DNA from: Gorillibacterium sp.
GTDB taxonomy: Bacteria > Bacillota > Bacilli > Paenibacillales > NBRC-103111
Assembly: GCA_014380705.1 (NCBI GenBank)
Contig: JACMJI010000379.1
Span: 1-7,831 of the forward strand
Direction: 5' to 3'
Length of the DNA stretch: 7,831 nucleotides
Part shown: positions 5,663-7,831 of the stretch, piece by piece
How the letters are laid out: every line of letters starts with the position of its first letter
Numbering within the stretch: the first letter of the stretch is position 1
Position numbers and translations under genes: made by a program
Notes under the pieces: generated by a model
Told to the model about the DNA's origin: nothing
Databases searched by the model: none
The model's input: only the letters and a program-made list of their open reading frames with translations

Positions 5663-5709
5663 AGTTATTGTGCATAAAAAAAGATATAGCTTTGTAGGAG
5701 GAAAAATCG

Positions 5710-6069
5710 ATGTCCATAGAGAAAAAGTTCTTTATTACGAAAGAATATATACCTGGAAGAGTCATTGCCCACTTGCATGGGGATTTGGATTTATCGGTTA
5801 CTCCTAAATTCCGAGCAGATTTGGAGCCCTATATCAATCAAAGCGAAACAATGCTCGAGCTTAGCTTCACAAATTTAACTTATATCGATAGTACAGGAAT
5901 CGGGGTTATTATTCTGATCCTAAAACAACGTACAGCCATCGGTGGCGTGTTTAAAATCACCAATGTTCCAAAAAAAATTATGAAGTTATTCGATATTACA
6001 GGGATTTCACAGCACCTTGATATTGAGAACTCAATGGCTAAACTGGAGAGGAAAGAAGATGTCGTATGA
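5710..6069 (+). CDS. rsbV: Anti-anti-sigma factor RsbV, first gene of the sigB operon
   Basis: A 119-residue STAS protein. LTYIDSTGIGVI (residues 56-67) holds Ser61, the site RsbW would phosphorylate; GDLDLSV (24-30) and LFDITGISQHLDI are standard. When unphosphorylated it takes RsbW away from SigB. TAGGAGGA 7 bases upstream fixes the start. It overlaps rsbW by ATGA (6066-6069). The phosphatase that would recharge it (RsbU or RsbP type) is not in the window. Confidence 0.93.
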   Translation: MSIEKKFFITKEYIPGRVIAHLHGDLDLSVTPKFRADLEPYINQSETMLELSFTNLTYIDSTGIGVIILILKQRTAIGGVFKITNVPKKIMKLFDITGISQHLDIENSMAKLERKEDVV

Positions 6070-6515
6070 AACTAGACAATCAGAACATCTGTTTAACCGT
6101 TCCAGCCGATGCTAATTATATTGATATAATCAGACTTGCACTATATGGAATTTCTACCAAGTGGGGTTTTTCCTATGAAGAGATTGAGGATATGAAGGTG
6201 GCTGTAGCAGAAGCATGCAATAACGCTGTGCTGCATGCTTATCGGGATGGGGAAGTTGGGACGATAGAGGTAACCTTTAACCACGAAGACAATGGTATTC
6301 GAATCTCGGTTAAGGATAAAGGCAAAAGCTTTAACTATAACCGCAGGAGTGGTCAGACGATGGCCCATCATTGTAAAGAGTTATCAGAAATTGATGCAGG
6401 TGGTCTAGGGATCTACCTCATGCAAGCTCTAATGGACGATGTTCAAGTGGTTACGGATTCTGGAACAGAGGTAATCCTAACTAAATTCCTCCAGACGGGC
6501 GAGGGGATGCAATGA
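6066..6515 (+). CDS. rsbW: Anti-sigma-B factor / serine kinase RsbW
   Basis: 149 residues with an intact GHKL ATPase: N box EACNNAVLHAY (residues 49-59), DKG as the G1 motif (84-86), and AGGLGIYLMQALMDDV as the G2 region (111-126). It binds SigB to keep it off RNA polymerase, or phosphorylates RsbV. The C-terminal GGLGIYLMxxLMDxV block matches RsbW rather than SpoIIAB, and the sigma factor next to it supports that. It is coupled to both neighbours by ATGA overlaps (6066-6069 and 6512-6515), which would keep the three proteins at matched levels. It is about 4 residues longer than copy 1. Confidence 0.93.
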   Translation: MKLDNQNICLTVPADANYIDIIRLALYGISTKWGFSYEEIEDMKVAVAEACNNAVLHAYRDGEVGTIEVTFNHEDNGIRISVKDKGKSFNYNRRSGQTMAHHCKELSEIDAGGLGIYLMQALMDDVQVVTDSGTEVILTKFLQTGEGMQ

Positions 6516-7285
6516 AACTGAATTCGGCGTCTCATGACGAGGATAATAAGATTCAAAAAATCATTGAATACCAGGAAACAACTTCTGAGGAGATCGTGAC
6601 CGAGCTTCTCAAGGTATACGAGTCCCTAGTCAAAATGGCAGCGGGCAAAATGTCGCGTAACCGGCCTGATTTGTATGAGGATTTGTATCAGGTTGGGCAG
6701 ATGTCACTCCTGCGTCTGTTTAAGCAGTTTGACAGCTCATTAGGCATTCAGTTCGAAGCCTACGCGATGAAAAGTCTTATTGGGCATATGAAAAATTATT
6801 TGCGGGACAAGTCATGGTACATACAGGTCCCCCGCAGAATCAAGGAAAAGGGCTTGCTCATCCAACATACGATTGACGAACTCACCATGAGGTTAGAGCG
6901 TTCTCCAAGGATTGAGGAGATCGCAGCATCCCTTGAGCTTTCCCAAGAGGAGACGATTGAGGTACTTGCTGGCAGGGAATGCTACAATTACGTTTCCCTG
7001 GATACCCCGCTTTCCAATGATGAAGGCAGCGCAACCATCGGTGACCTGATCGGCGGACTTGGTGACGATTATCATACGATAGAGCTACGAATGGATTTAC
7101 AACAGGCTTTTGTCTTTCTTAAGCCGGAAGAGAAAACAGTATTGATGATGGCCTATAATGAAGGGCAATCTCAACGAACAATAGCACAAGCGCTAGGAAT
7201 ATCCCAGATGAGCGTCTCTAGGATTCAGAAACGGGCGATCGAGAAGCTAAAGGAGCACCTAACGGAAAAGAAAATTACGGGCTAA
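6512..7285 (+). CDS. sigB: RNA polymerase sigma factor SigB (general stress)
   Basis: A 257-residue sigma-70 family, group 3 protein (SigB/SigF/SigG type), close to the 262 of Bacillus subtilis SigB. Region 2 spans about 30-110, with DLYEDLYQVGQMSLLRLFKQFD and FEAYAMKSLIGHMKNYLRDKSW as the core-binding and -10-reading helices. Region 3 is about 111-175. Region 4 is about 195-250, with a helix-turn-helix at SQRTIAQALGISQMSVSRIQKR (220-241) for the -35. GAGGGG five bases before the ATG is the ribosome binding site. Identity as SigB rather than SigF rests on the RsbV/RsbW neighbours and the GGGTA-type promoters around it. No rsbX follows; a terminator comes directly after the stop. Confidence 0.92.
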   Translation: MKLNSASHDEDNKIQKIIEYQETTSEEIVTELLKVYESLVKMAAGKMSRNRPDLYEDLYQVGQMSLLRLFKQFDSSLGIQFEAYAMKSLIGHMKNYLRDKSWYIQVPRRIKEKGLLIQHTIDELTMRLERSPRIEEIAASLELSQEETIEVLAGRECYNYVSLDTPLSNDEGSATIGDLIGGLGDDYHTIELRMDLQQAFVFLKPEEKTVLMMAYNEGQSQRTIAQALGISQMSVSRIQKRAIEKLKEHLTEKKITG

Positions 7286-7316
7286 AAAGCACCATGGACG
7301 CCATGATGCTTTTTTT
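7284..7316 (+). terminator. Terminator of the sigB operon
   Basis: AAAAAGCA (7284-7291) and CATGG (7293-7297) pair with CCATG (7301-7305) and TGCTTTTT (7307-7314), with one mismatch and loop ACG, followed by T to 7316. The stem overlaps the last two bases of the sigB stop codon. Confidence 0.9.
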
Positions 7317-7399
7317 ACTCTATCAGACTTCCATACCGCTAGGGCGGCACCGCGGATGAATGAAAATGTTCGTTTTTTATTCCTTTTATAATTGAACCA

Positions 7400-7433
7400 A
7401 AAAACTGCCGGACCCGTTGGGGCCGGCAGTTTA
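7400..7433 (-). terminator. Terminator of the YtxH-like gene
   Basis: AAACTGCCGG and CCGGCAGTTT are perfect 10-bp complements around an 11-base loop with an inner CCC/GGG. On the minus strand a run of six T follows, so it ends the transcript of the 7449 gene. It lies about 16 bases beyond that stop codon. Confidence 0.88.
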
Positions 7434-7448
7434 ATTGGTTAGCTCATC

Positions 7449-7831
7449 CTAGTAGGAGGAGGAGCCTTTATCTGTATGGTTTCCATAGTCTGCAGCAGAC
7501 TTATACTTATCCTTCGCTTCTTCGATTACTTCATTTGCTGCATCTTTGGCAATGTCTGCGGTTGTTTTGGCTGAATCGAGTGTGTCCTTAGCGGAGTCAA
7601 CCACTAAGCTCGACTTGTTTAATACAGAGTCCTTCAGCCCAGTGGCTAAATGCCCAACATTTGAAGCGACGTCAACAGCCTTATCTTTCACTGTTGAAGC
7701 GACATCGACCGCCTTATCCTTTACTGTTGAAGCGACATCGACCGCCTTATCCTTTACTGTCGAAGCAGCCTCTGCCGTCTTCCCTGCAACTGTGGTATAA
7801 TGATCCGTTAGATCTGAACGTAATTCTTTAC
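7449..7831 (-). CDS. YtxH-like stress protein with 11-residue repeats (5' end missing)
   Basis: The frame runs off the right edge, so 126 C-terminal residues are visible and the N-terminus is outside. An ATG-like start at 7691 is only a GTG valine inside a repeat. The first residues (KELRSDLTDHYTTVAGKTAEAAS) match the G-KELRSD stretch that follows the glycine-rich membrane segment of YtxH proteins, and the split codon ends in GT, consistent with that glycine. Then TVKDKAVDVAS is repeated three times, with a degenerate fourth, followed by more alanine/lysine/aspartate-rich helix and a GSSSY end. The composition is like LEA-type amphipathic helices. YtxH is a sigma-B-controlled stress protein in Bacillus subtilis; its role is unknown. 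A YtxG/DUF948 gene lies nearby at 5119. Confidence 0.72.
   Translation of the reverse strand, partial: KELRSDLTDHYTTVAGKTAEAASTVKDKAVDVASTVKDKAVDVASTVKDKAVDVASNVGHLATGLKDSVLNKSSLVVDSAKDTLDSAKTTADIAKDAANEVIEEAKDKYKSAADYGNHTDKGSSSY
7663..7794 (-). repeat. 33-bp tandem repeats inside the YtxH-like gene
   Basis: Units start at 7663, 7696, 7729 and 7762, exactly 33 bp apart. Units at 7696 and 7729 are almost identical, 7663 differs at a few silent positions, and 7762 is degenerate. Each codes for 11 residues. The high DNA identity points to recent slippage or expansion. Confidence 0.9.

Noticed and set aside
7335..7360. T-box-like string AGGGCGGCACCGCGG
   Set aside because: It resembles the T-box AGGGTGGNACCGCG core, but there is no specifier leader before it and no aminoacyl-tRNA synthetase or amino acid gene after it. 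The following terminator belongs to the minus-strand gene. Probably chance or a remnant.
7449..7691. An 80-residue gene starting at 7691
   Set aside because: The start is a GTG inside a repeat unit with no ribosome binding site. The frame continues open to the window edge with the same repeat, so the gene is longer and cut off.

Overview
The window looks like chromosomal DNA from a Gram-positive, endospore-forming-type Bacillota, most likely order Bacillales. A Paenibacillaceae-like host is my best guess from the style of the GlsB-like and DUF948 proteins. The reasons are strong AAAGGAGGTGA-type ribosome binding sites, a sigma-B operon with RsbV and RsbW, YtxG- and YtxH-like stress proteins, a MrgA-type Dps, moderate GC and many intrinsic terminators. 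No transposase, integrase or phage gene is visible.

Layout, left to right. Positions 1-719 hold no convincing protein gene. They contain copy 1 of a ~160-bp structured repeat, a second shared motif, and a possible hairpin leader before a solitary glgC (720-1919), which ends in a clear terminator. A two-gene unit follows: a GlsB/YeaQ-type membrane protein (2082-2342) and a secreted protein with two similar domains (2370-2933). A perfect 14-bp bidirectional terminator (3008-3041) separates this unit from a convergent 56-aa single-pass membrane protein (3087-3257, minus). Divergent from that protein is a first rsbV-rsbW pair (3384-4168) with no sigma gene, followed by copy 2 of the structured repeat and a terminator. 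Next comes dps (4433-4894, minus), a six-unit 15-bp tandem array, and a DUF948/YtxG-like gene (5119-5568). The complete rsbV-rsbW-sigB operon (5710-7285) follows, each gene overlapping the next by ATGA. The right edge carries a YtxH-like gene on the minus strand (7449 to the edge, 5' end missing) with 33-bp internal repeats.

How the genes fit together. The locus reads as a general-stress cluster. RsbW would hold SigB inactive, and unphosphorylated RsbV would release it. Sigma-B-like promoters sharing the pattern (G/T)(G/A)TTCA-N14-G(G/T)GTA lie before the sigB operon, dps, the DUF948 gene and the 56-aa protein gene, which suggests SigB controls its own neighbourhood. The upstream stressosome and phosphatase genes (rsbR/S/T/U/X) are not in the window.

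The two most unusual features are the repeat at 18-177 and 4213-4373, whose base pairs change together between copies, and the duplicated RsbV/RsbW pair that has no sigma factor of its own.
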